Source of the DNA: Scheffersomyces stipitis CBS 6054
Lineage: Eukaryota; Ascomycota; Pichiomycetes; Serinales; Debaryomycetaceae
Direction: 5' to 3'
Length of the DNA: 64,000 nucleotides
Assembly: GCF_000209165.1 (NCBI RefSeq)
Contig: NC_009068.1
Span: forward strand, 1,922,001-1,986,000
Below the pieces are notes generated by a model. It did no database searches. It had not been told where the DNA came from and saw nothing but the letters and a program-made list of their open reading frames with translations. This document shows positions 9,065 to 19,264 of this stretch, piece by piece (the stretch's first letter is position 1; every line of letters starts with the position of its first letter). The position numbers and the translations under genes are program-made.

Positions 9065-11999
9065 TGTAATCTAGAAGGAAAGTACGAAGTTGATAAAGGA
9101 ATGATAGGCAACTTTGTTGGCGAGATACAAGTTCAAAAGGTTTAAAGAGAAAAACTTATAAGTAGTCAGCGAAACAGTTTTCAGATTGGCAAACCATCGA
9201 CATATATGGATATATATATATACATGTACATATACATATAGAGGATGGAGAAGTGCCCAGATGCATGTTATGCATAAAGAATTAATTATTCAGTCTTCGA
9301 AGAAAACATAACATGAAATTAAGCTTAATCTGGGCCCATTACAAATGCTGCTGGTTACATACCGACTCCCTACGACCCATCAAGTACTTTACGGTGGGAT
9401 TGCGATGGACGGATTGTCTTTTAAAACATTGAACAACGACAGATGTCAACCATGGTACAATGGGCAGATCTGGATCAAGTCTGGATTGGGTCACCAACTA
9501 GTTGAACTACCTTCGAGGTGCTGGAGGATCTGCAGCTTAGACAGTTTTTTCAAAAGCCACAAGTCAGACAATAGTGGGTTCAGCCTGTTTTGGATGCTGC
9601 GTACCCCCATTGGGGAGCGGTTGCAACCTCTATGCTGGCTGCAAGATCGTCGATTTCCGACTGGGCTGGAACCAGCATTTTAGAGAATACGCTGTATGCA
9701 AGACTGCGCGATCTAAACCAATATTATTCTTGCTGCATGCACATAAGCACAGTTTCATAATAAATGAGGGCGCGTTTCAGCATCAGTGCAGCTCTTGTCA
9801 AAGTATTATCCATCCCAAATCGCTAATCCTCACCACCATAGTGACTTGAATAGGTAAAATCGCAGGCTAAAAGGATCTGGGCACTGTCTGACCTTCTTTA
9901 AACTGGTTAGGCTGGATTTGACCAAGTAGCGAGCTCTCTCTGATTTGGGCAATTATAGTCTAGACGATGTCTACATGCCGCCTGTGTCTGATGGCGGAAT
10001 CCGAAGGTTGCGTTTGGCCTGTCTCTGTGGACGGGACTATGACGCTATGGCCCTCAGTGTCGATTTTCCTTATACTTTTGTCAGATTGTCTGCCGGTTTA
10101 GTTTCTCCTTTTGCTCTTTTGAATCAAGCTTTCTAGTTTTTGCTGCATGTAGTGCTGTCTGCAGAAGAGAGGTAACGTTTGCACCTCCCACGACAGACAG
10201 TTTTGATAAGGGCTCACAAGAAATAATTCCACTGATGAGCTTGATCTGATAATAATAAGGAATTCGTCGAGGGGATCTGGGATAATTTCCTGTGGCAGTG
10301 GCTTCTAACCCATGTATGTATATATGATCTTCCACCGTACTTCATGGATCGGCAAGACCCTTGTTATTTTGTTCGTAGATGAAATTTGTAACAGTTCAAC
10401 CAGAGACGACCACCATTTTCTTCTTTATTACCCAAAAAAGCTGTCTTTCTGACGCTAGTATTTTCAACCATTTGCATCTTTCAGCGTTCTGCCTACAGGA
10501 TCAGATGCGCACTACGGATATGTACAGGATTGGATCTAAATTGTGCTGCATGCGTCTGTTCTATGCCAATTAAGTATAAATTGAATCATTATTTACGTCG
10601 TGGATTTATCCGCATATCCTCAGGTTAGAAGAAATCCTTTATGCTATTTTGTTCTAAACAACTTGAGCCCCTTTAGCAACGTTCTAGCTAGAAATATTTT
10701 CTTCCTCTGAACATCCATATTGTAGCACCGAAGCAAGGATTATTTTCAATGTAAACCTGACTTTTTCCATCAAATCTCACCTTTGATGGAACTTCGAAAG
10801 TGGCACAAACAGCCAAGATAGCAATAATGAAGAAGCATCGTGGATATCCAATCCCGGACACAGGCTGAGGCGAAATACGAAATTAAGTAAATTCGTTACA
10901 CCAACTTTAGATGTAGCATGTAATTGGACATGGAATTCGACGCCGCAGTAGTTTGAAACATAACTAAATCCTCGGACAATGCTGTATCGTCAGGATCAGC
11001 TCATTATATTCCGAATTGGTTAACTAGGCCAGTTCAGACGGCAGTACTTATTGATCATTGAGTCAAAGTATGGTGCAATTGGTTCTCTAGTGACGATTGA
11101 ATTGGAAATGTTTATCTTCTGAATTTCGAATATGGTACGACACCAATGGATTTCTCGGCCACGAGATCAAGAAGATGCAACAGGAGATTGGATTTTCACC
11201 AGACGTGCACTTGGCACATTGAGCACTACGACTGGTAGATTTACGAATAGGATCAGCAATTGAGTGAGATTTTCATCCAGATTGATGATTAATCAATATT
11301 CTATCGATGCTATCAATGCAGATATTCCAATACTTCTACAACAATTGGCTGTTGCCGTAAAAGTACATAATAAAATACATTATCTTTCCAAGGGGTTGCT
11401 TCGTTTCATTGTGGTAGTCATTGTGGTAGTGCGTGATGGAAAGCTCTCTGAACGTGGGGAATTATTGTCTTTCCGTGACAACAATGGCCAACAGTTATTT
11501 CCTTTCCAAGGTAGGACGAGAGGTGTACTAAAATGGCCTAAACTAAACCAGCTTCGATGCCGGCAATCCGCCTCGAAATTTCAAGATTAGGTTTGTCATA
11601 TGAATACGGGATCATTTTGCCTTTTCAGTAACATTTGAGCTTGGTTGCAAGTGGGCCAATGCTGGGACTACTCCGAGCACTTGACTGGAGATGAGATAGA
11701 AAAATTGCGAGCAGAAACACCAGTGGGAGCAATTGAATGGACTCTAATCATGTCAACCGTACAGCAAAATAGAAGCATACATGCGAAAGCAGAAAATATT
11801 GTATGCAGCTGTGGTCCCACACCTACAACTGTGGGGGTAGTTATCAGAACTGAACTGCTGCAGTCAAAGTGAGTTTGCGATGAGGTTGTCAATGCTACTA
11901 GACTGAGAAATGCATGCACATTTCAAGCACATGGAAAATGCCTACAATGAGGAATAATTGTTCTTGATATTATGTTATGTAGATTAAGGTAGAAGCAGA

Positions 12000-12018
12000 G
12001 CTAAAGTTTAACTTTAGC
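12000..12018. repeat. 19-bp perfect palindrome (9-bp arms, 1-nt centre)
   Basis: GCTAAAGTT-T-AACTTTAGC is a perfect inverted repeat overlapping the 3' end of the small ORF candidate at 12001-12243. It is suitable as a dimeric protein site or a short hairpin. Function is unknown. Confidence 0.6.
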
Positions 12019-12243
12019 AGAATAACGTTTTTCGACGCTATCCGGGTAAAGCTCGAGTATCCGGTGGAAATGAAGAACCTGTTCATCGTAAAGAGAGACA
12101 AACACAGCATGTTCGTCTTTGCCTAGCCTCTGAGCTGCATTTCCCAACTCTACAAAAGGTATCCGGAAGTGGACGACTGAATTCTGCTCGTCCTTACGAG
12201 ACCGTGCGTTGCATTCGTGCAGTTTGCAGTGAGCATGGTGCAT
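12001..12243 (-). CDS. Possible small orphan protein (80 codons)
   Basis: An ATG-initiated frame of 80 codons begins MHHAHCKLHECNARSRKDEQ and ends YSAKVKL. It is His/Cys-rich at the N-terminus, with a charged, fairly protein-like remainder (VFVSLYDEQVLHFHRILELY). It is not recognised as any family. It sits alone in the 4.45-kb gene-poor region and overlaps a palindrome at its stop codon and a CCGGGTAA at 12042-12049. An ORF of this size can occur by chance, so it is listed only as a candidate. Confidence 0.2.
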   Translation of the reverse strand: MHHAHCKLHECNARSRKDEQNSVVHFRIPFVELGNAAQRLGKDEHAVFVSLYDEQVLHFHRILELYPDSVEKRYSAKVKL

Positions 12244-12395
12244 ATTAGTGTGTGTCACGAGCACAGAGAAGACAGAAATACGACCGTCTCGGCCCAGACA
12301 CGATACTAGAACTTCTCGTGATTATATTAGTGGCAGCCCGCCCCACCGCGTGCTTTTCCCGTCGCTCTTTTTTTCCTCTCCATCCGCTCGGTATT

Positions 12396-12699
12396 TCTCG
12401 CTATTCAGACCGTCTAATTAGTACGACGGACCTAGTGGAGCTATGCTCAGTAGTATTTGAATTACATGTTCATCTCTTGCTTCTCCCTATTCCCTAGTGC
12501 GCAGTAGCCCACTAGACCCAATTCTCGATAGGGACGTCTAGATTCGCTTTGGTAGTCAATTTGTGTTCTGACAGAATCGATATCTCTCTTCCCAAAGTTC
12601 CCTATTTCTCGCTGTGTTCTCGTTAACATTTCAGTGGCCCGCAAATTGTTCCCAGTGACATTTCCATATTTTCCACAAAACTCTCGCTACTTCTCACTA
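12396..12699 (+). repeat. Cluster of TCTC(G/A)CTA octamers in pyrimidine-rich DNA
   Basis: Perfect octamers lie at 12396-12403, 12682-12689 and 12692-12699, with a one-mismatch copy at 12607-12614. All are on the + strand in a CT-rich stretch 0.8-1.1 kb upstream of IML2. The same octamer is clustered at 57709-57831. Confidence 0.5.
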
Positions 12700-13515
12700 T
12701 TCACCCCCCGCTTTCCAGCCGCGCACTTCCTCGTTCCCAGTCCGCAGTTTCCCCTATTCTCATCTCGTTCCGGCACAAAATGTCTGTTGTCCCCAGATCA
12801 GTCTGTCTGTCCATGGCGCGCGCCCAGCCCGTGAAACCACTGCCAGTGCGTGAATATTCGCTTATCTGGAGCCCAAATACTAACTCAGCCTGGCACACAT
12901 CCAGACTCAGAACTTGTTGACATTCAACTTAAGTGTCTGTCTGCCTGCTGGAATATATTACACAGCCGTCTGTCTGTCTGGTTCCAGTGTTGAAGCCACC
13001 TTTCATATATTTTGTGTCTTGTGACCGTGTGTTTACCGCGATTAAGCCGTCACCACATTCGGCCAACTGTCCTCATCTGCGGTATTATTACATCAGACAT
13101 TATTGTTCATCTCCGCCAGACTTAAAATTAGAAGACACGATAAACTTTCAAATTTTCATTAGTATTCAGACTTTTCGTTTTTATTCACTTTCTTTTCCAG
13201 ACTTGCTCCAACAGATCCAGAGCACACCACGTGAGATTCCAACAAACATACCTCAAGGTTTCCGTTTCAGAATTGCCTGTTTGTAAATCTTTGTTTGAAC
13301 TCACTTTGATCTGAAAATTTCACTGCATCGGACTTCGTGGGATCAACTTTTCACTCTCCATTCAAATAACAAACGAAGATTCCATATAACTATCGATCGT
13401 CTATTTATAAGCTTCTGAATCTTCGATAGTATTCATAACTTACCTACATTAACTGTCATATATCCTGAGATCATTTGATATCTTCAATATCAATAACTAT
13501 CCAATCACTCCCAAC

Positions 13516-16140
13516 ATGCTCAAAGGACTCAGAAAGAAGGCTCTGATTCTTCTGATTTCATCCACACAACTGGATACGCCTGCCAACAACTACGACAAGG
13601 TACTAAAGCAGGTACGAGACTTTGAAATTGCGCTCCAGGCCATGGATTTCTTGCTAGACGACAGAACCGATGAAGGAACCAAGTTACTTCAGAAGGAAGC
13701 GCAGCTCCACAGTCAATCAGGATCCGACCAGCCGGCTGGGATCTTCCCACTTGCTCTCGGAGTTATGGAATTCATTGAAGCTACGCTAGGCTTTGAAACC
13801 GAAGTCATGGAACGTGCCAACCGCACACTTTCTGAGGCAGAAACAGCTTCGTTGAACAATTCCAAGTACAATGTGAAATACAGCTTGGCTACATCGTACA
13901 TCTATCCGCCTGGAACCGAGTTCCAAGTCACGTACGCTGAGCTGACACTTTTGAATGCGTTGGTGATGTTGCTCAAAGAGAACAACGGAATGGTGGAAGG
14001 TGCTAAAGCGTTGTTCAAGTTGAGAAGAGCATACCAAACGTTGGATTCAGTATACAAGAAAATCAAGGATCTGGAGCCTATCTTCAATAAGAACTTATCC
14101 AAGTTGAAGAAGGAGTCTCTTTCCAACATGAACAATATCAGCACGTCGGATCTCCCTGGTTACAAATCGAATTCTTCTATGTCTTCTAACGGAGGTTCTT
14201 CTGCTTCTCTCGCTTCGGATGTGAAATTGATGAAAGACTTGGAGAAAGTGTACCAGATGAGAAAGGGCCGTATAGAGGGGACTAACTTGGGAAATAATGC
14301 CCCAGAAAAGATCAATTTCTTCGAAGGCTTTGAAGACAGGTCTTCCAGTAGTATTTCTCTCAATAAAAAACCAAGTTTCATTGATATAGCCCTGACGCCC
14401 ACGTCTAGAACTCCAGCTCCAAAGACCGAGGAAGCGGAAGCCGTACAACCAGTGGAAAAGGTTGAAGTAGATGACGATGAAGATGATGACGATGACGATG
14501 ATGACAACTTTTCAGATGCTTTTGAGACACTCCAAGAGCCCAGAGAATTGGCTTATACCGACAGTCTTAACAACGACAATTCGGTTATTTCAGGAGCCGC
14601 AGACTCGTCAATTGTTTCATCGGCTGCTACTTCAACTTCAAACTTATCTACGACTGAATCTGCTACCGATAACCAACTCCACGTCTCAACTGTAGACGAG
14701 TTTATCCATTCAGGCGTTCAGTTATGCTTCGGCATCTTGCAGGTGGTTCTTTCATTAATTCCACCTGCCATTGGGAAGGTCTTATCCATTGTAGGGTTCA
14801 AGGGCGATCGAGAAATTGGGCTCAAGATGCTCTGGAGAACAGCAATCACCAGCAGGAATATACACGGTGAGTTGGCTCTCTTGTGTCTCTTAGTATTCTA
14901 CGACGGCCCCGTGCAATTTGTAGACGTGGGATTCCAGTTACCGGGCCACGAGGACTCCAAAGTCAAGGACGTTCTTTCCTTAGACGGGAAGACGACTGTG
15001 TCTGAGTCTGAGTTGAAGAAGATCTTACAGAATCCAGCATTGTACACCCCTCAATTGTTGAAGAGAGCCAGGGCTTTCTTTCCACATAACGCCCTTTGGT
15101 TACTTCAAGAAGGTAGAGTTTTGGCAGCTCAGGGTGAGCTTGAGAAGGCTACTCAGTTGATGCAATCTTTCACAGACGACAAGTCCAACAAGATCCGCAT
15201 GCAGCAGGTGGAAGCATTATTGGTATTTGATCGAGGCATGTTCTATGCATTTCAACACGACTATGACAATGCTGCCCGGGACTTTGTCAAATTGATAGAT
15301 ATTAACTCGTGGTCCAAAGGTGTTTATTTGTTCATGGCAGCATCATGTTACTTGGAAAAGTACAGAATGATCGAAATGGGCTTGGTCGATGTAGAAGACA
15401 AGGAAAAGGAGTTGCGTAAGTACGAAGATTTAGCCGTGAAATACTTTGAATTGGCACCTACGTATGTTCCAAATCATGGACACAACTCCACCAGCAAGAA
15501 GCAGTTGCCATTTGACAAATTCTTGTTGAGAAAGTTGAGACATTTGGAAGAGCGCAAAAGGCAGTATCCAAAGTTGAAGTTTGTAGATTTGATTGGTACG
15601 TCGTTGATTCACGAATTGGTTTATTTCTGGAACGGCTACAATAGAATGTCAGAAAAAGACTTGCAGTTGTCCTTAAAATTGTTGGCATATTCAGGAGAAG
15701 TCAATGCTGAATTGTCTGCCAACAGCGAAACCGCCAGTTACACAAAGATTGCTGAGTCTGAAGATGAAGCTATGATCAGATACTTCTTGCAGGCAATCGT
15801 GTTAAGACTGACTGGAAAAGTCAGCGAGGGTCTTTCTATCCTCGAAAATCATGTCATTTCCAAGTATGTCGTGGCCGATCTTCCCCAGTTCAAGTTCAAT
15901 AAGATGACCTATAGTCCTTATTTGTATCCGACAGCTCTCTACGAAAAGACGATGTTCATTTGGATTTTGAGAACAACCCATGTTGAGAAGTTGGATGTAA
16001 GAAAGGCCGTCCAGGAAAGCAAGAACTGTTTAAAGAAGGCAGAGATTGTAGGGGAGGGAGACTACGAGCTTAGTAACAGAACCGGAATGAGAATGAAGGC
16101 TGCTGGCGATAGACTTGACCAACTTGGCCATGGTCATTAG
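13516..16140 (+). CDS. IML2: IML2-family protein (DUF3808 / TTC39-like)
   Basis: The 874-residue protein is of the fungal Iml2 family, related to animal TTC39. In yeast, Iml2 is linked to lipid-droplet-assisted clearance of inclusion bodies. Evidence is the N-terminal FEIALQAMDFLLDDR region, the helical block with YAELTLLNALVMLLKENN, and the conserved second half (GFKGDREIGLKMLW, LALLCLLVFYDGP, HNALWLLQEGRVLAAQGELEKA), which forms TPR-like hairpins. An acidic run of mostly Asp and Glu (~318-332) and a Ser-rich low-complexity linker (~345-385) split the two halves, making the protein longer than S. cerevisiae Iml2 (~730). GMH1 converges on it with 176 bp between stops. The start ATG has a conventional leader and no better upstream ATG. 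Function here is by family only. Confidence 0.85.
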   Translation: MLKGLRKKALILLISSTQLDTPANNYDKVLKQVRDFEIALQAMDFLLDDRTDEGTKLLQKEAQLHSQSGSDQPAGIFPLALGVMEFIEATLGFETEVMERANRTLSEAETASLNNSKYNVKYSLATSYIYPPGTEFQVTYAELTLLNALVMLLKENNGMVEGAKALFKLRRAYQTLDSVYKKIKDLEPIFNKNLSKLKKESLSNMNNISTSDLPGYKSNSSMSSNGGSSASLASDVKLMKDLEKVYQMRKGRIEGTNLGNNAPEKINFFEGFEDRSSSSISLNKKPSFIDIALTPTSRTPAPKTEEAEAVQPVEKVEVDDDEDDDDDDDDNFSDAFETLQEPRELAYTDSLNNDNSVISGAADSSIVSSAATSTSNLSTTESATDNQLHVSTVDEFIHSGVQLCFGILQVVLSLIPPAIGKVLSIVGFKGDREIGLKMLWRTAITSRNIHGELALLCLLVFYDGPVQFVDVGFQLPGHEDSKVKDVLSLDGKTTVSESELKKILQNPALYTPQLLKRARAFFPHNALWLLQEGRVLAAQGELEKATQLMQSFTDDKSNKIRMQQVEALLVFDRGMFYAFQHDYDNAARDFVKLIDINSWSKGVYLFMAASCYLEKYRMIEMGLVDVEDKEKELRKYEDLAVKYFELAPTYVPNHGHNSTSKKQLPFDKFLLRKLRHLEERKRQYPKLKFVDLIGTSLIHELVYFWNGYNRMSEKDLQLSLKLLAYSGEVNAELSANSETASYTKIAESEDEAMIRYFLQAIVLRLTGKVSEGLSILENHVISKYVVADLPQFKFNKMTYSPYLYPTALYEKTMFIWILRTTHVEKLDVRKAVQESKNCLKKAEIVGEGDYELSNRTGMRMKAAGDRLDQLGHGH

Positions 16141-16316
16141 CATAAAAATTTCACTGGAGATTACAAAAGTAAAATACATTCATGAATTTTATTGTAAATT
16201 TACGTAAATGCAGAGATTAGACTAGTATTTCCCTTAGTAGTTGTAGCGGATACTAGTTGTAGTCAAGTATTACTCTATATTTTGGTTGAAGCAGTGTAAG
16301 GTTTCAAGTATTGCTT

Positions 16317-17321
16317 TTAGTTGAAGTACGTATCCACCATGGCATCTGCCACATTGAACCTAAAGATTAATGAGATAATCCAACCTAAGGCAAGAACAGG
16401 CAAGATTCCAGCAATGACTATTAACTGGAGAAGTCTTGCCGGATTATTATTTGTATTTGAGAACATTCCCCCAGCTGCAGAAGTAGTTCTAACATTAGAA
16501 CTAATGAATGGGAGAGAATTGAACCCATAAAAGGTGATGACAAAGTAATAGCCAATCGAGCCGAAGTACAACGAATTACCCAAGAGGATCGACAAAAACG
16601 ACCTCCTGATCCGGATCAACGGTAAAAGCAAGAATTGAACAAGATATAGTAAGCACCAAATCACCAAGAATGAATTGCAGTGGATATCAAAACAAAAACC
16701 CCACTCAATATAGTTCAAGTTGTACTTGTTCATACCTCCTAAATTCCCATAAGTGTTGTTGAACAACTTGTTGGTCACAAACCACGAAACCGTGGCTATG
16801 ACGATACCTGTCAAGTAGAAATCAATGAAAACCATATACACTATAAGCTTAAGAATATCCCACACTCTGGGAGAGTACGCCAAACCCCAGGCAACTGCTG
16901 AAATCAGTAAGAAAACAGTAAGCAATATAAGAAACAGGGGATCGTCACGTGTATAACTCGACTTACCATTGTTAGAAGTCTGTTGCTTATAATAATAATG
17001 AGATCGGTACATCTTCTTGGGATTAATGATCAAGTGAAAAATCTCCCATATGGCAGTTTCAAAATCTAGAGTCGTGGGCTTAAAGAGCCGTCTGGCCATT
17101 TTCTTAATGTTCTGGAACTTGCTTGAGAATCTTGAACTCTGACTCCGCAAAGACCTGGTCGTATACGCTGAAGATGCTGTGGATATGAATGAGGCTCCTG
17201 TAATAGATCCATGGGTAATTGAGGGATTGGGCCCCGATGGGAACCGCGGCGTGTTTGGGGTTGCCGCGATCTGGGGGAACAAGTCTTGTGTTGTATAGGG
17301 CAAATTGGCACGTTTACTCAT
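16317..17321 (-). CDS. GMH1: GMH1, UNC-50 family Golgi membrane protein
   Basis: A 334-residue polytopic membrane protein of the UNC-50 family. Yeast Gmh1 is an early-Golgi protein that interacts with the Arf-GEFs Gea1/2. Five hydrophobic segments lie at about 129-147, 157-184, 216-236, 242-269 and 297-320. The family pattern is present: FETAIWEIFHLIINPKKMYRSHYYYKQ, VEWGFCFDIHCNSF-like (YIEWGFCFDIHCNSF), and the final FRFNVADAMVDTYF. The open frame extends upstream only from a TTG, so the first ATG (MSKRANLPYTT, at 17321) is chosen as the start. It is convergent with IML2 and divergent from YPI1. Confidence 0.92.
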   Translation of the reverse strand: MSKRANLPYTTQDLFPQIAATPNTPRFPSGPNPSITHGSITGASFISTASSAYTTRSLRSQSSRFSSKFQNIKKMARRLFKPTTLDFETAIWEIFHLIINPKKMYRSHYYYKQQTSNNGKSSYTRDDPLFLILLTVFLLISAVAWGLAYSPRVWDILKLIVYMVFIDFYLTGIVIATVSWFVTNKLFNNTYGNLGGMNKYNLNYIEWGFCFDIHCNSFLVIWCLLYLVQFLLLPLIRIRRSFLSILLGNSLYFGSIGYYFVITFYGFNSLPFISSNVRTTSAAGGMFSNTNNNPARLLQLIVIAGILPVLALGWIISLIFRFNVADAMVDTYFN

Positions 17322-18220
17322 TGAAAACGGTACGAATTGGTTCTCGGTGAAGAATATACCAGATTTGAGTTTTGTATTTATCAAATATTGAAATTCATGA
17401 ATCGTGTTTAATATGGAAAATAAGATACAGGAATCCTAATAATGAGGGTTTAGGACCTTGATTGAATATTTGCCACCAGATTCATACCACTCAGAAGTAG
17501 CAGATGGGAATTCGGGCCAAACTCTGTAGATCTTAAGCACAAGAAGGGTAAGTAGTTCCCAGTAGATTCAGTTTAGATTGACATGGTTACATTTTATCAA
17601 TTCAAGAGTCCTAATACTTCTCACGAGCAACTTAACTCACGTGCAATATTACATGTGATCCAGAGGATAGCATATCAAATAATGTTTTATACTCGTCTCT
17701 TTCATGTTATATACTTCTGCCTGTAAATGATATAGCCTCTTTCTAGCATTCTATGGTTTTACTTGTATGAGCTCTTTATTATCTTTTAGCAGTTAGGGTG
17801 ATTTGAAGCTTATCTAACTGATAGGAGATTTAGACGGACCTGCATGTAAAAGGTTCCCGAAGAGAGACGGATTGTACCTATTCTGAAACGAAGATGTTGC
17901 AATTTGGTGGCTATGATAAAAAAACCCACGGAGTTATAGATAGAAGAGCAAGAATGGGGTATTAATACCAACAGATTTATGCTGGCTAAAAAAAGAATTG
18001 TGAATACTTCTTTAGTGATTCAAGGGCCAAGTTCTATATCTCCAGATGCAGGCATTTTCCGTCATAGAATCGTCACGTGAGAATATTGAATTTGTGAAGT
18101 GTATAAAGGACCTGATGGGGTGATCTTACAAATACCAGTAGATGATAAATATTACAACACTCTTCATCTTCAACAAAGATTCCATAGCATTTATCCACTT
18201 ACAATATAACACATAGCCAC
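17322..18220. other. Divergent promoter region GMH1 / YPI1
   Basis: 899 bp without an ORF. It contains CACGTG at about 17639, the palindromic TCACGTGA at 18073-18080 and TATAAA at 18102-18107, the last two on the YPI1 side. Confidence 0.5.
18073..18080 (+). promoter_or_regulatory. TCACGTGA E-box (Cbf1-type) upstream of YPI1
   Basis: A perfect 8-bp palindrome of the Cbf1 type lies 141 bp before the YPI1 ATG, followed by a TATAAA at 18102. bHLH proteins such as Cbf1 bind this core. Which factor uses it here is inference. Confidence 0.45.
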
Positions 18221-18799
18221 ATGTTACAACGAAATCGCATCCAGACGAGTCTGTCGACTCAGACAGAGACAACACCTCCGATACTTCGTCTTCGTAGACC
18301 CGAAACCCGACAGAAAGAAGACTCCAAAGTGAAATGGACCGAGGATGTAATTGACAATGAACATATGGGTAAACATAAGCTGAAGGTCTGCTGCATTTTC
18401 CATCCACATCGTGAGTTTGGACAAAGTTCAGACGAAAGCAGCGATTCTTCTAGTGATTCTAGTGATGATTCAGACTATGAACGCAATAATGACTTCGACC
18501 AAAACCATAGACACAGCCATAATTTTGATGATATAAATTCCGATAATAGTCATAGTCATAGTCATGGTCACAATTTCGATGATAAGGATGATATTAGTAA
18601 TAGTAGTAATAATCAAGATAAAGGTAATACTGGCATGAGCAAACCAAGCAGCTCTAGTCCAGACAATCTTGTGTGTGAATATGGGCACATACACAAGAGA
18701 AATAAAAAGGTACGGAAACCGAAAAGGTCTTCCAGTCCAAATGCCTACGAGAGGCAGCCGAATTACAGAAACAAACTGGTTGTGCCTGTGCAAAAGTAG
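18221..18799 (+). CDS. YPI1: YPI1, protein phosphatase 1 regulator (inhibitor-3 family)
   Basis: A 192-residue, largely disordered protein of the PPP1R11/Ypi1 family that regulates the PP1 catalytic subunit Glc7 in the nucleus. The diagnostic block is at residues 38-62: [28 protein letters not shown], containing the VxW PP1-docking motif. Codon 54 within it is CTG, where the family has Ser or Thr (human SSK, yeast KTK), supporting CUG-Ser decoding. Downstream are acidic Ser/Asp repeats and a His-rich stretch (HSHSHGH), then a basic tail, all typical low-complexity additions. It starts at an ATG 114 nt after a TATAAA. It converges on the putative TCO89 gene. Confidence 0.9.
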   Translation: MLQRNRIQTSLSTQTETTPPILRLRRPETRQKEDSKVKWTEDVIDNEHMGKHKLKVCCIFHPHREFGQSSDESSDSSSDSSDDSDYERNNDFDQNHRHSHNFDDINSDNSHSHSHGHNFDDKDDISNSSNNQDKGNTGMSKPSSSSPDNLVCEYGHIHKRNKKVRKPKRSSSPNAYERQPNYRNKLVVPVQK

Positions 18800-19264
18800 T
18801 ATTTATTGTATAAATTAGGGCGTAGAGTAACTCAGAGGATATTTTTCTTTAATAGGATATCATTCGAGAGACTTTCAACGATCATATATAGAGAAAATGG
18901 GAATAAACATGAACAGAAGCCGTCCTATGTCGAGATAATACTTGAAAGCTTATCGTGAATTAATTGTAGACATGTACAGATTGCGTAATGATAAGACTCT
19001 CCTATTAATACACTTTTACCATTTCATTATTTATTTATCCATGTATTAAACTCCGACGAATTTTGAGCACCTTCGAATGTACATTTGCGGTCTTTGAATA
19101 CTACTTGCAAGCGATCCATGGTGTTCTTTCTATTATGTTAATTATTGTGGCTTCGAAATAACCTTGGCTGCGAAATTTGAGCTGGTTGGTAAACTCTACT
19201 CACCAAAATTCATTCATCTTTTACAGCATTCCTATGATTAGCTAATATAACCTCTACTATTCCA
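18800..19264. other. Intergenic between convergent YPI1 and TCO89-like gene
   Basis: AT-rich 3' flanks of two convergent genes. Nothing else was recognised. Confidence 0.5.

Larger units (their letters stand above)
9065..13515. other. 4.45-kb gene-poor region between the CAP gene and IML2
   Basis: No recognisable gene is present. The order is: CAP-gene promoter with TATA-like sequence near 9158; an AT dinucleotide-rich stretch near 9205-9240; ~2.7 kb of unremarkable mixed sequence with only short open frames (the longest ATG frame is 112 codons at 9345, not convincing); a small ORF candidate at 12001-12243; then a pyrimidine-rich stretch (about 12300-13300) with TCTC(G/A)CTA octamers leading into IML2. 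It could hold a long 5' leader, a non-coding transcript or an origin. No transposon ends or tRNA were found. Confidence 0.5.

Noticed and set aside
9205..9240. AT dinucleotide run as an origin or centromere
   Set aside because: It is only ~35 bp of simple sequence in a promoter. Nothing else supports such a role.
9345..9683. 112-codon ATG frame in the large gap
   Set aside because: No motif or recognisable composition. A frame of this size is expected by chance in over 4 kb on two strands.
12885..12900. TACTAAC followed by CAG on the + strand upstream of IML2
   Set aside because: Only four bases separate the branch point from AG, and no upstream coding exon was found. IML2 has its own ATG at 13516.
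12933..13286. 117-codon open frame upstream of IML2
   Set aside because: It opens only from GTG, is Ser/Phe/Pro-rich from pyrimidine-rich DNA, and is probably leader or promoter sequence.
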